Of a stretch of DNA of 64,000 bases, positions 1 through 12,523 are shown in pieces (positions within the stretch are counted from its first letter, which is position 1; every line of letters starts with the position of its first letter). Source of the DNA: Rhynochetos jubatus (Eukaryota > Chordata > Aves > Eurypygiformes > Rhynochetidae); NCBI GenBank assembly GCA_027574665.1, contig CM050658.1, positions 23,200,317 through 23,264,316 on the forward strand. Reading direction: 5' to 3'. The notes beneath the pieces are model-generated. The model did no database searches. It was given only the letters and a program-made list of their open reading frames with translations, and was not told where the DNA came from. The position numbers and the translations under genes are program-made.

Positions 1-170
1 AGCCCAGAACTGGACACAGCACTCCAGGGAAGGCCTCACCAGCACAGAGCAGAGGGGGAGGAGAACTTCCCTCGACTTGCTGGCCACGCTCTTCTTAATG
101 CACCCCAGGATGCCACTGGTATTCTTGGCCATGAGGGCACACTGTTGGCTTATGGTCATCCTGTTGTCCA
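1..170 (-). mobile_element. CR1 LINE fragment, ORF2 C-terminal part, cut by window edge
   Basis: Read on the minus strand, this stretch encodes a decayed piece of the C-terminal part of CR1 ORF2, with recognisable blocks such as LVRPSLECCVQFWA near the left edge. The CR1 5' end of the fragment lies at about 170, where similarity stops against an A-rich flank. The element continues leftwards out of the window, so its 3' tail is not seen. 5' truncation of this kind is normal for LINE insertion by target-primed reverse transcription. No promoter or full ORF is present and the copy is inert. Confidence 0.85.
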
Positions 171-3100
171 AAAAATCTCTAATGCCAACCTAAAATTCTG
201 CTACCCTACTGCAGAAACCCCTCCCATCCACCCCAGCAAATAGGGAATGTTCATGCAACAACACAGCATGAAGAAATTTGAAGATTTATCAAAGTAGAAA
301 AAGGGTAAATGATAGTCGCCAAAAAACCCCCAACAAAAACTAAGCCCCAAACTTAGAAAAGGATGTTCTTGTCTCCATACCCTGCTGATTCCAAAAGACA
401 CTAATATAATGCTGATCTTTCTTGGTCTCTCATCAGTCTTGTGCAGGTAGCCATATTATTGTGTTTGTAGAAAAAAAACCTTTAGTAAATAGAAATCAGT
501 CCTGACCTTGTTTAAAGTTTCCTTTCACTTTTAAAGCCAAATACTACTGAAAACTTCCAAGGAGATCTTGGAAAAAAGTTTTCACATATTTATTAGCTAA
601 ATATTATTAATTATTCATAACCAGCAAGTTTTTTTCTGTAATGGACATGCTGGAAATAGCCACTGTCTGTAATTGCTTCCCACAGCTACATTTAGCTGCC
701 CAAAAGGTGGTAGTGTCCAATTCACACACAGCTTTTGTTAGCGCTGTATTGGTGCACAACGAACTAGGCACCTAATCCTCTCTCATTATTGTCCATGTCA
801 GACAAGGGACGTCTGTCCAGATTCATCCTGTGTTTCCCATCTATCAGCTCTGAAAGTGCTTTCCACAGGCAGCCAACAGGCTGACATGGTAGCCTCTGAT
901 AGGCACAATACACAGGTTAGAACTATTGACATGGCTACGGCAGGGAAAATAGATTTTGCAATGGTAAGGGTGGTGGCGTTTCAGTAAAATACTAAGTTAC
1001 TGGTGATGTTAGCGACAAGTAGCCCAAATCGTAACTCATCCAAAGACACCACGTACCTACAAAGCCCAGGTCTTTGGTTCCAAGCAGTTTATACAAACCT
1101 GTGAGAAACGGTTTCCTGCTTTCAAAAGTGAGCAGGAGTCCCTGCCCATGGTGCTTAAGGACTTGAACACGGCTGTAAGTGCTAACCACACAAGCAGTGC
1201 TTCCGATTGTCCACTAGCACCTGCTCCTCCTGTTCTCCTTCCACTCCTCCACCTACGTAACACATCAAACACGTCACAGAAGCGTGTGTCCTATTTAAGT
1301 CTCACGAGCAGTGTTAGTACAACATCCACATCAGATTTTTGCCACGAAACTCTGCCGGTGGTACATTTTCCATGCCTCTGAACAGGAGTGCACTGCCACC
1401 ACAAGACAGAGAACTCTGAATAAGGAGAAAGCCATCGAGAGCCCTGTAAAATTATGACCAAAAAAAAGACTTCTCTTTCTTCAGAAAGCAGATCAAGAAC
1501 TGCAGGAGAAAACAACATACAATCACCACCTGGGCCATAAACACACACTGTCAACCAGTCCAACTTACCTATAATAGTTCCTAGGAAGCAGTTACATATA
1601 AATGAAGCTTTAGTATTGATTCCAGTTATAAATAACACGTGTTAGGATATTTGGTTTTCTTCTTTACTGTGACAGCCTAAAATGTTCTTTTTCTCGTTAT
1701 GTTTTTAACAACATACTATCCTGTTCTCAGTTTCTCCAGTACACAGTTTGGTGGTTCCATCTTCCATTTACTTACAATTGCACTTAACGGAATAATTCCA
1801 AAAGCATCATTAAAACAGCTCTGATGAGGAACCACACATATCTAAATCATGGTTAAGCCCTAATCCAAGGATCATTCTTGAATTACACTGAGGCATAAAA
1901 TTATCCAGGATACAGATTTAAAAAGCAAAAATGAAAAAAAGGGCCTTTGAAGTTATCAACAGATTTGTACACAGCTATTTTTCGCTACATATCTTCCTGT
2001 TAGATAGAATTAGCTTAACCATGAATACTTGCATAAAGCAATGAGATCAGAAAGAACTGTGAAAGTTCTGTTTTATTTCATTTTAAGTTGTCAGTGTCCA
2101 GACATCTACATAAAAAATGTTGCATTGCATCTGAACCAAAAGTACCCTTAGCTTAAAATCCTACCTGAGAGTGTCTAATATATGAATTCTTTTGAAAGGA
2201 ACAGATTCTGTGCAATGAAGCGGATTTTTTTCCCCAGCAGTACATAGAGGCAAATCACTAACAGAACACACTGCCTCCCACTCATGATCCTTTCAGTTTG
2301 GACATACACATGGATTTCCAATAGTTAGACTATTTTCAGCATTCTGGACAGAAAAGTATGCCAGTTAATTCTGTTCCTAAAGTCAAATTTTATTCCTGTC
2401 CTTGCAGGGATATCAGAATATAATTATGTCTCCATTAAAAAAAGAAAGCTACCAAAACTAGTTTAAATTCATAATATAAGCCAACTTCAGATCTTACGCT
2501 GTCCTCCTCTGGACCTCCCACAACAGCTGTAGTAGAAGCGAGGGTCCGTTGGCCTCGCTGTGCCACAACTCTGTTTTCTAACAATGAAATCCCTCAGAAC
2601 TAGTTGTATGTGCAACTGACCGAGTGCACATTGCAGCCTACAGTGCAGACTAGGCAGAGCCTTGTGTCACAAGGGTACGCCACATCTTACGTGCTTCTGA
2701 AAGGAACCTCCCCTTAGTACAAGCTCCATAGCAAGATCTTGTTAACACACTAGCTCATTTATTGGTGATTCTCATCGTCCCACCAAACAGCTCAGAGATA
2801 TGCCAAATTCTCCTCAAAATGCACACCACTCCTGATTGCCTTGACTAGTGAGGGCACAGAAACAAGAATTATGAGCTGTTTAGCAGTTGCTACAGAACTA
2901 ACTTTAACGAAAGCCCTTGAAGAACATTATGAAGCACACAGAAAGTATAAGATAGTCTAAGTTTCTGTCTTCTTTGTACTCATATTTAGCCAGCTTTTCA
3001 AGTGATTTCTAATAGAAAAGAACAACAGCAACTCAGAATTTACCACAGAATGGCAAAATCATGAAGGAAATGCAAACTACTTTATCTATACAAAAGACAT

Positions 3101-3817
3101 TTTGTGGAACTGCAAGCACTCAACTTACAGAATTAAGTTGTGCACACACTGCTCATTAGGCAAGCCTTATCTTACATAGTAAGCGGTGGGACTACTTGTG
3201 AACAAGAACAACTCCTTCAAGAATTGGGTATAAAAATTAGCTGCATTGAATTAATGTGAAGCCACTTACGAAGCTTTGTCTTTTTGCGATTGCAAATTCA
3301 ACAACTGCCAGCCTGTCAAGAGAATTCCATTGAGCACAATCAGCACTTACAAACTTACATAAATTACAGCTGTCTATTGCCAGTGGAAATAATTTTAATT
3401 TTAGACAAAACGCTTGCATATGCTAGTTTATCCACCTGGATGGTATCCGATTTTTAGCAAGACTTGATTCTCCTTTTGAGTAGGAAAATTGGAATCTCAG
3501 TAATTCATAAGTCAAAATATTAGTGTAATAGATTGCATCAAGAAAATATTTCATTGAACTGCAAACACACACCTACCTCTGCTTACACATCTACTGTGAA
3601 AATAAATCAGCCCTTTTGCTTTAATTCACCTATCAGTGCAATGCTACTGTATTCCCTTACTATTTGAGTCTACAGAAACAGTATTAAGAGGGGTAAAAAC
3701 ACCTAGCTTTGCCCATGCAGAACATTTTGTCTACAAAACATAGATGGTGTCATGGCTGTGAAGCTGCACCTGAAACTTTTGAGTCATGAAACATTATGAT
3801 ATGCCTAAAGATTCTTC
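171..3817. other. Unique AT-rich non-coding sequence
   Basis: No repeat family or gene was recognised. Open frames are short (up to about 115 codons) and lack codon bias or recognisable motifs. A few splice-like borders occur on the minus strand, for example a strong donor-like site at about 1568 (GTAAGT read on minus) without a convincing exon. The only block noted separately is 3270-3312. Confidence 0.6.
3270..3312 (-). other. Candidate 43-nt exon-like block (weak)
   Basis: On the minus strand a pyrimidine-containing stretch ending in CTTGACAG precedes the block and GTAAGTGG follows it. One frame is open and reads LAVVEFAIAKRQSF, which has protein-like composition. No family is recognised. 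Similar short splice-bounded blocks turn up by chance on both strands of this window, so this is a low-confidence candidate. Confidence 0.12.
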
Positions 3818-3890
3818 AGCAGGGGGTTGGAACTAGATGATCTTTGAGGTCCCTTCCAACCTAGACCGTTCCATGATGCTATGATTCTAT
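3818..3890 (+). mobile_element. CR1 LINE 3' tail, plus strand
   Basis: The sequence contains the conserved CR1 3' UTR string AGGGGGTTGGAACTAGATGA, the TCCCTTCCAACC block, and ends in imperfect ATGATTCTATG repeats typical of CR1. Only about 70 bases remain, so this is a severely 5'-truncated insertion. The 3' end resembles the copies at 27952, 33461 and 56009 more than those at 21331 and 60936. Confidence 0.88.
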
Positions 3891-6800
3891 GTTGAAAAGC
3901 AGTCCAGAAAAATAAAAAGCTTCATACGTGAATCACAGAATCATGGACTTCTTTTGAAGACTGCCAGGTTAAAGTGGTCCCCTCAACCATCTTCCTCCTA
4001 CTAGGTAGCACTATCAGGCAGTTACACATATTTTAAGGCAATTACTTTGGCTGTACTGCTTGAGAACTAAAACTCAATTAACTCTCCTCTTGACTCTAAA
4101 GAGGCCTAAACTGCCTCAAAAAAAAATCCACGGTATTATTCTCCTGTTTTTCTTCTTCAAGCAGAGACTGAGTAAAAAGGAATAGAAGGTTTATGAAATA
4201 AGGTATATGCTTCTCACATTAACACTGTTACCTCTGTGAATTTCACTAGGTAAAACATCTACTATTGTAGCTGCTCGATGCTAAAATCCCACTGTGATTA
4301 ACTACCAATCATGGACTGGCAAGTTTGGGGTTTTTTTAAATGTATTAGTAATTCTGCTTGGCAAATCAGAGATGTAATTTGAAACACTTAGACCAATTGT
4401 TGAGGTATACACTCGACGTTTTTTGAAAATCAAAGTTGTAAAACACCTCAAATTGGGTACTTAAAAAAAAATTAAAGCACTCAGTATCACCAGGAAATCT
4501 TGAAGTTCTAGTTGCAGTTTACAATCAATTTCCATAATCCCTTTTCCAAAAATCAAGTCCCCAAAATGCCACTGCTGACACTGCCAAGTTATTTTGTTGA
4601 ACTGAATGCAATTACACTTGAGGAAAAAGCTTTTCTACTGCGAGTTCATTCCACTTAAGAGTAAAAACAACATGAAGTGAAAAATTTGTAGAAACTGTAC
4701 TACAGAACACAATAACTCCCTGTCAACTAAAGCACATACATGGTCATGTTGTGCTCTCTGTAATCATTCCAAACCTGTGATGAAACCAGCTCACAGGACA
4801 CCCAGAGGAGCAGGGCAGAGGGTGTAGGCCACACGGTGCTTAGCTGTGTTAAAAAAAGGGCGATGCAAAACTCCAGCTAGCCTGGCTGCATGAAGCAGTG
4901 TCACCTTCCCCTCTTCCAACTTAGCAAGTGTCTTGCACACCCCCTCCAACCCTCCATTTGTCCACATCCCTTTTCAAAGCAACTTGTGACTTTCCTCAGA
5001 AGGCAGATGGGGAAACATGGCCATCGACCATCAGCTCGCGTTGCTGAAGTTACAGTGGTCGTGCAAAGCGCAACATCTAAGAAAATTATTCTGCTTGACA
5101 CACAAGTTGTTGCCCTCTTACCACGCCTTCAAGAGACAAGCCTTACTGAAGCAGAGAGCAAAAATCCTAGTTTAATGAGGAACTCTTCCACCATTAATGT
5201 ATTTTACATTCCCTTTGTACTGTAAAGGCATTCATATCCCACACGTCACAGCATTCTGCAATATATATTTAATTTTAGTATCAATTTTTTTCCATAGAAC
5301 TTTCACCAATGGTGAAATGATGAATGGTGTTTAGTATGCATAAATCAGAGCTTATCTATTTTTACTGTCATCCAAACACCTACCATTGCCTTCAACAGCG
5401 GACTACATTGGTATTACTGCTCTTTTTATTTTTGTTTTCCTTCCAGTTCCTCTCCCAGATACAAATTAAGTTCTGAGTGGCCAAACAGGTAACAGTACAA
5501 GACAACACTGATGTTGCTATGCATCCGAGAAAGGCCTTTCAATTACCTGCCAGATTGTAGTCAAAAAGTTAAACGATTAACAAGCCTGAAGAGCCTTTTA
5601 CAGACAAGGTCTACACAACACTACAGCTCAGCAGAAACAAGTTATGAGAAACCTGCTGTGCACTTTGGATTCTACCAACTATTGATTTTAGTAAGCCTTG
5701 CTAATCCTTCACATATTGTTTCATAAAACAATTTAAGGTATAGCCCTAATACAAAGTCTGGGGAGAAAAAAAAAATAAATCCAGTCTGGTATTAACTCTT
5801 ACAGATAAGCACATATTCCTCTAGCAGTGAAAAGGGCAGAACAGGCATTCTAGTTGCATATAAACAGGAATGCTGGCACAAGATTTCAGAAATTGATAAT
5901 ATAGGGCTAATTTGTTTTGATCAGCTCCTAGAATATCTGGTAAAAACAATTATGGTTATTAATAGCAGCTTAACCTAATTCTAAGATGTTAGCAAGAGAT
6001 GAGTGTTACTAAAGGGAACATTTACTCAAAAGATACTACTCACCTTTTAAGAACGCTCATACACGAGTGCTTGCACCTCTGACCCTCAGTACTTTTATAA
6101 GTTTATCTAAAGCTAGAATTTAACATTCTGTTGTTTTAAACATCAAGTTCCCAATGTGTGGTTGAAGTGCACGATTAAGCACAGAGAAGTGGCTTAAGTC
6201 TCGTGGGCAAGACACTGGGACTGAAATGAAAGTGTGCTCACTGCTGTGTGACTGACCCCATGGTTCAGGTACCTCACCCGCACTCTTCTCCGTCCCTTAC
6301 CATTTCAGCACAAAGCCTGTACAGCATTCCTGGGCCTTGGGCCCTAGGCACCGAAATGAGCTGGCAGTGCTGCGCTGCTCTGTTCACAGCTGTCTTCTCT
6401 TCAGGCAGACTGCCATAGCAGATTCCCTTCCCTAGTAGCCTTGGACTACATGGACAAGTGTCTGCTGTACTTGCTCTAGTAACTCACAGTGCAAAACTGA
6501 AGCATGAAGGGATGAATGAAAGTAGTGATCCCAATGAAGGCAGTCAATGCCAAAATATTTAATAAGTGTATGAACACAGAGAGTATATGGTGTGTGGTAA
6601 AAAGGATTAATTGTTTCTATTATTCAGGGAGATGTCCAAGAACTGAAACCACAAATGGAGTGCTGATTTGAGCACTCTATATGAAGACATTTATATCAAT
6701 ACCACCTTGTACTCCTGGAAAACCATACGTTACAGCACACTGCTCATGTGATTCTAAATTGCACAGGATGACAGATTTTTAAGAAATATGAATATATACT

Positions 6801-7955
6801 CAATCTTATTTCACAATTTATTTTTTTAGTTTTCACTCAGTTATTCTGTAAAAAGACAATACTTTTTAGGATTTTTTTTAATTTTAACATCACAAGCTAC
6901 TTCACTGTAACAGATGGAACAGATACAATTTGGACAACTTGATGACTGCATTGCTGTCCTTTCATTCTGAAAATCAAGCTCAAATTAAGTACTTTTAAAG
7001 CCATTGGCAACTCCATATCCATCTCACCTACTGGAAGTTATTTCCACGTATTTTGTTAGCAGTAATAAAACTGATTTAACTTAACATCAAGAAACTCATC
7101 ATATTCCTCTCTACTGCAGAGAGTCACTCTGACATTTATACACAAATCTATTGGGAGATTTATTTTTTTTTTAATTAGTATCAAATAGTGATTTTATATA
7201 TGTGAAGGACTGGTTAAGAGCCATAGGAATGTCTTTATGGAATGATTAAAACCAGCCAGAAAAGGCCCTCTCTACAAGGAGTCACTGAGTCACTCAGATT
7301 GCAAAGCAAACCATTTGAACTTGAACATTAGTTGTACAAGTCTGTCTTTAACTGCCCCAAACCTGTACTTTGCAGGTTATCAGAGAGAAGGCTGAGTCAC
7401 ACAGTTAAAACAGATTTTACTGGGGTAAAACGAAACAGAGAAAAGCAACTTTGCTTCCTGCTAGACATTCTCCCTGGCTCAATTACTGAAGTTTGTCAAG
7501 GTCTGTTTAACAGACATTCCTCCCACTCTCCATGCAGCACAGAATCAGGCTGACAGTCTACAATTCTTTCCTGCTCCAAAGTAAATTAGACAATTACTTT
7601 TCCACTTAATCTGATGTACATCTTTACAAGAAAATAGTCTTTTTGCATGATCCTCAACAGACACAAAACTTTGAATTTCCTCCATCTATTTATGTACTGA
7701 GAAGAATTAGTCTCAGACTTGTCTTTTGGTTCAGCTAAATAATTTTGCTGACATTTTCTCTATAGCTACTAATTCAACTGCCTTTTTTTTTTTTCCTTCT
7801 TTTTAAATATCCTCCAAGCTCTCTGCTCTTTCTTTGCATGTTTCCTAAATTATGTCGGTATTCACAGGACACCACACTTTTTTGGCAATAGCCTTGGCAT
7901 CTCTCAGTTCAGGAGCCATGAGAACTCCCTGCTTTTACGCAGTATTGTTACTTAC

Positions 7956-8001
7956 AGCTTCCCCCATTTTGTACTTAATTTCTCCTTTAAAAAGCACACA
8001 G
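7956..8001 (-). other. Candidate 46-nt exon-like block (weak)
   Basis: Minus strand: the acceptor-like context ATTGTTCCTTCACAG precedes the block and GTAAGTAAC follows it. One frame is open and reads CVLFKGEIKYKMGEA. There is no recognised family and no neighbouring exon in compatible phase was established. Confidence 0.12.
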
Positions 8002-8271
8002 CTGTGAAGGAACAATAAACCTAAAGAGGACAGGTCAGCTCCAGCGGTCTGATTGAAGACATATTCTGCACAGGATGGCTGCTGGGACAAGCCCAGAGAT
8101 GCTCTATGCTGCTGACTACTGACAGAAGGACCAGCTGCCATAAAAGTATTACACCAGGGATCGCATGGAGCCACTGTGATGAAATACATGAGTTGAGCTA
8201 CTCATCTCACCTATTTTACTGGCAGAAGAACAGCAAAGGAATACCTAGGGAAACGGTCAATTAAATCTTAC

Positions 8272-8302
8272 GTCTTGAAGCCACTCATACCTCTATTAAT
8301 CT
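8272..8302 (-). other. Candidate 31-nt exon-like block (weak)
   Basis: Minus strand: a pyrimidine-rich tract (TTTTCCCATCTTTATTCTCA) followed by CAAG gives a good acceptor, and GAC followed by GTAAGA gives a plausible donor. One frame is open (INRGMSGFK). It lies only about 270 bases from the block at 7956-8001. No function can be inferred. Confidence 0.1.
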
Positions 8303-9341
8303 CTTGTGAGAATAAAGATGGGAAAAGGAAAGTCAGAACAGAGGTATTGTTTCAGGGCAGGTTTTAGAGGTTTGCTAGTCAGAGATGCTCACTGATCATC
8401 TCCGTTGCTCTGCACCTTACACACTGCTTGAATCCTCTGTTCTGTCGCCTTGCGTTCCTTAGACACACAAGGTCCATAGCAGAGGTAAGGGGAACATGTT
8501 CTAGTTACTAAGACTTGAGACATACTATTCCTGCAAACCTTGATCTGATAGATTATTCTACATCTAAACATTCTTATCTGTAACCGTCAGGACATACTAC
8601 TAAATATTAAAATTCCCTGTAAAACAAATTGCATTTTCTACTGAAAACATGTGAACACAGACAGCTAATTAAAAAGGACCATCACACTGACAGTTTCATA
8701 GCTCACTGTGTATGTGTTCATTACTCTGAGAATGCAAAATGTTCATAGCAATTTATCAGTTTTAATAGAATTAACAAATATCTAGCCCTGAAAATTACAC
8801 AGCAGTCACCAAAAGGAAAACTGATGCAAGTTTATTACAATACAACAACATTGTAAGCAGAAAGATTTTTAAGGGCTTGCACAAACAATGGGATAATTTA
8901 ATATTTTTTGTCACAATGAGGAAGCCAAGAAAAAAAAATCTCGATTATTTTTAATTGTTTCAGTGTGTTATTTAGAATATATTGTTTTTCTCCATCAACC
9001 TTGTCTTTGCATAGTCAGAGCACTTCAAAATATCTTTTGGATAAATTTTCATTGTTATGACAAGCTATAAAGCTACTGAAAACAAAACCACCAAGGCAAT
9101 AATAACTTTTGCAACTGAGCAACAGTATGAAATCCTAGGACATGACTTGATTAGATATTCCATTCCAGTGTGAGAAAAGCCAGCTATTCCAAAACAAGCC
9201 TCTCAGTCAAGAGTCTGATTACACTCTCTCAGCTGTAGGAGACTGAACTGATCATCCCCAGGTTTCCCAGTCCCACACACAGGGGCACATTTAGCACCAG
9301 ACTTTGGTGGCCTGCCAAACCCAGCGGCATATGACTGCTGT

Positions 9342-9360
9342 GGGGTGGGGAGGGGAGGAG
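9342..9360 (+). repeat. G-rich tract (weak G-quadruplex motif)
   Basis: Three runs of four G separated by single bases, followed by GG pairs. With only three long runs this is a marginal quadruplex candidate. An A-rich run follows about 20 bases downstream. Confidence 0.4.
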
Positions 9361-9560
9361 GAAGAGGCAGGGCAGAACAAGCAAAAAAAAAAAAAAGAAA
9401 CAAAACCAAAAAAAGCCACCATCAAAATTGTATGTATTTGCCTGCCCTTTTGAATCCAAATTCTTCTCTTTACTCCTCAGAGACAACTGCTAAAATGACC
9501 CTCCTAGAAGAACTAAAAAGTTTAATGAGGATGATATGGTGCAGGTCTGACAGGATGTAA

Positions 9561-9580
9561 GGAGGGAAAAGGAGGGAAAA
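9561..9580 (+). repeat. Short tandem duplication, 10 bp x 2
   Basis: GGAGGGAAAA occurs twice in direct succession, followed by a partial third unit. This is a minor purine-rich simple repeat. Confidence 0.7.
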
Positions 9581-12493
9581 GGATGAGCCTGGTGCAGAGC
9601 AGACCTACTCTACAAGTCAACGCCCATGGCACTGATCCAAACTGTAGTCCACAGAGTGCTCTGTGTCTGCATCCGCTAGAAACACCGAGATACACGTTAA
9701 TTACTGCATTGCTCCATCTCATACCCACCTAGCACTGAACATGAGCTTGCTTCTATGCAACAAGCCACCAAACATCACAGGACACAGGTTTCTAGTGACC
9801 AAGAAATACATGCCAAACTATCATCTCTCTGACCTCAACAGAATCTCCCGGCAGAAAGGAGGCAAAATTCAATGGCTTTATCTCAGACGTTAAGGATTAC
9901 TCTACCGTAAGTGCTAATGGTAGCGAGAGACACACGCTACAATCCCAACCGATACTTTTGTTTATTAACCACAAATATAAGCCCATAATTAATTTCACTC
10001 AATATGGTATCTGTCCAATTAATGCTGAGTCCATGCCTTTTATTCCTGGCTTCTCACCTGCCTGCAGCTCCTTGTTAGCCTTGATTTTGTGAATTCAACT
10101 AAACCATTTGTCAGAAAACACTGGCGCAGTCTGGTCAGCATACTGCTTTGCTGCATTTTGCTGATGTTTTTGTGAATTGAAATGACAATTTCCCTGCTTC
10201 AGAGTTTAAGCACTATCCCCTACACTGACCTTATAATTTCATTTGAGATGATTACATTTCATCTTCATCTGCCAGAAATAAAGGAAAACAGTATGAAGCA
10301 AAGTATCCACAATGAAAGAAGCTACCTAGACATAAATAATGAGCTAAGTGAGCTTTTGCCCAAGACAAGACGAAAGCTGACAAGCATTTTAGGGAGGCAG
10401 AAACATAAAAGCACATCCTCAGTGACGTTTCACCTGTGTTCTGAAGAAACGTACTTTAAGAGGGAGGACGGAGCATTGGTCTGAAAGAGCATTTCAAGAG
10501 GAGTGTGGCTCTGCCTTCTGCTTGAGTTGCCTGCTACTGCATTCAACTGTTAGCCTAATCTTAGGCTACCGTAAGAGTCTGGAATTGTCTTGGCGTAACT
10601 CAAGTTCATGCTGATAACAGAATTAATTCAGCAAACAGCCTCCAAACAGAAGATGATATCAGTGCTCCCAGACTCCTGCTGCTTGCCTGCAGGTTTCTGC
10701 AGAGAACACATGGTGTTGATATTCACCATCGTGGCCCTGAAGCCTGCACTCAAGGGAAGCATGCCCCGTGCAGTACTGTCCGTTGCTACAGACGCCCCAA
10801 GTCTGAGCAGACCTTTCCTTTAAGGTGTGGAATTTATCTGGCAAGAAGTCCCAGCATTATTCCATCAGGCTTGCAGCGCAGTCCCCTAGCCTATCAGTCA
10901 AACAGCACACACTCCCCAGAACGAAATAGTAATGAAATAAGGTGGGTGCTAGGAGCAAGAGCTAGAATTCTATTAACATTTAGCTTTTAGGTAGCACCCA
11001 AATCAGATCTGAAGTAGCTAGCTTTCAGCCGTGCCTCCACACCACTCATACCTCAAAATATGCCCTAATATATTAGATAAACTCAGCTCTTACCTGAGTG
11101 CATCAGCGATGCCACACACACCCGTCTAAGCAACCAAATCCCACAGGAGACTCAGTAGGTCGCAACAAGAATGACTACTCTAGGTTGAAATCTGACCTGT
11201 TAACAGTTCTGTAAATTCACATGCCAGTGCACTTATCTTCTGTTTGCAATACTGATCAGCACTAGTCCTTCCACAGCTTGCCAGCATATTGGCAAGGCTA
11301 TCAGGGGTTAAACGACAAGGAATGAAGCACAGGTGTCTTACTACAGCCTTAAATACAGCAGCTTGTTACTTTGTGCAGCTCAGTTGCTGTATATTAAAAT
11401 ATGCTACCAACTTGCCCTGCCCAGCCTTGAACTCAGGTCAATACCATACGGATTCTGATTCCTGTTGTAAGAAAAAAGAATTTCAGGTCATCTGATCCCT
11501 TCCTACAGACGTCTGTTTTTCTGATATCGGATTCATTATTCTGCAGTCCACCTCTTTTTGTGGATAATCTGCACACCTGTGAGTAAGAAATGGATTTTTA
11601 TTTCTGCAAGTGAAGGTCCTGGCTTTTTTCCTTCCCTTTTCTTTTTTTTCATTAAAGAAATAAAATACAGTGTCTGTAGATACAAAGTCCTGACAATCAC
11701 CAAAACAAGCTGCAGGGTATTACAGTGAACCCACAGCCAATATTTTGGACCTTATCACTGATCAGCAGCCGCATCCCCTGAGAATCAAGGCACCTGCTTA
11801 ACTGTAATGGTCTAACAAATGGGGATCGCATTTGGATTCAAGTATTTAATTTTAAAGTTCCAGTCCTCGCTAGAGCACATTTACAAGCTCTACAGGTTTG
11901 ACTCACCCAGCCACATTTTCAAAGAGATAGGATTAAAAAAATACCCTTGAGATATTAATTTAGTATTTTACACTTGTTAAATTAAAAGTATTTGACAATT
12001 ACATTAGTGTCTCTAAGTTATCTGAATCTTGCAAGTACATAAGGAGTATTGCCATAAGGAGTCAAAGAAGGGGTCTCTCTGTCAAGTAAAGAGGAGGAGA
12101 CTACCAAGAAAGCGTGAACAAGTACATGGACTTCTCCCTAGCACAGATGTTGCCCCCAAAACCGACAGGCAGCTGGCTCACAGCTTTGCCAAAACAAATG
12201 ACCGTTTTGATTGCAAAGACAGGAAACCATCTATAAATGATTTTTGCAGCTCTCAAAACTCAGATGTGAGCCTTAAGAGATAGAGGCGTTCAGAAGTGTC
12301 ATGTTATCTATTGCTGAACTTATCCAAGGTAGAAAATCCTATACTTAAGATACAAATGGCGTGCTAAGTAGAACCAATAAAAAATGTATTTTTAAAAATC
12401 TGTTTCTATTTAATGCTTTAAATAAAGTTATGCTTCTTTTCAGTATTTTCTTAGAACAAAGGCATTAAGACAAAGAATACAGTCTACACATAC

Positions 12494-12523
12494 CTGATGC
12501 TTCTTGAACTTTCACCTTCAGAC
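12494..12523 (-). other. Candidate 30-nt microexon
   Basis: On the minus strand the 30-nt block is preceded by a branch-point-like CTAATGAT and a pyrimidine-containing TTGTGTATTGCTTTACAG, and followed by GTATGTGTAG after CATCAG. Its length is a multiple of three. Two frames are open: SEGESSRSI and LKVKVQEAS. The sequence shows splice-site quality and length only. That it could be an alternatively included microexon in a long minus-strand gene is inference, and no host gene is recognised. Confidence 0.22.

Noticed and set aside
1056-1097. 42-nt splice-bounded block on the minus strand
   Set aside because: The donor (GTACGT) is weak and equally good pairs occur on both strands; no supporting neighbour.
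3930-4000. Possible antisense CR1 tail (GAATCACAGAATCATGGA)
   Set aside because: Only the first 18 bases resemble a CR1 tail; the following 3' UTR blocks are absent, so it could be chance beside the real tail at 3818-3890.
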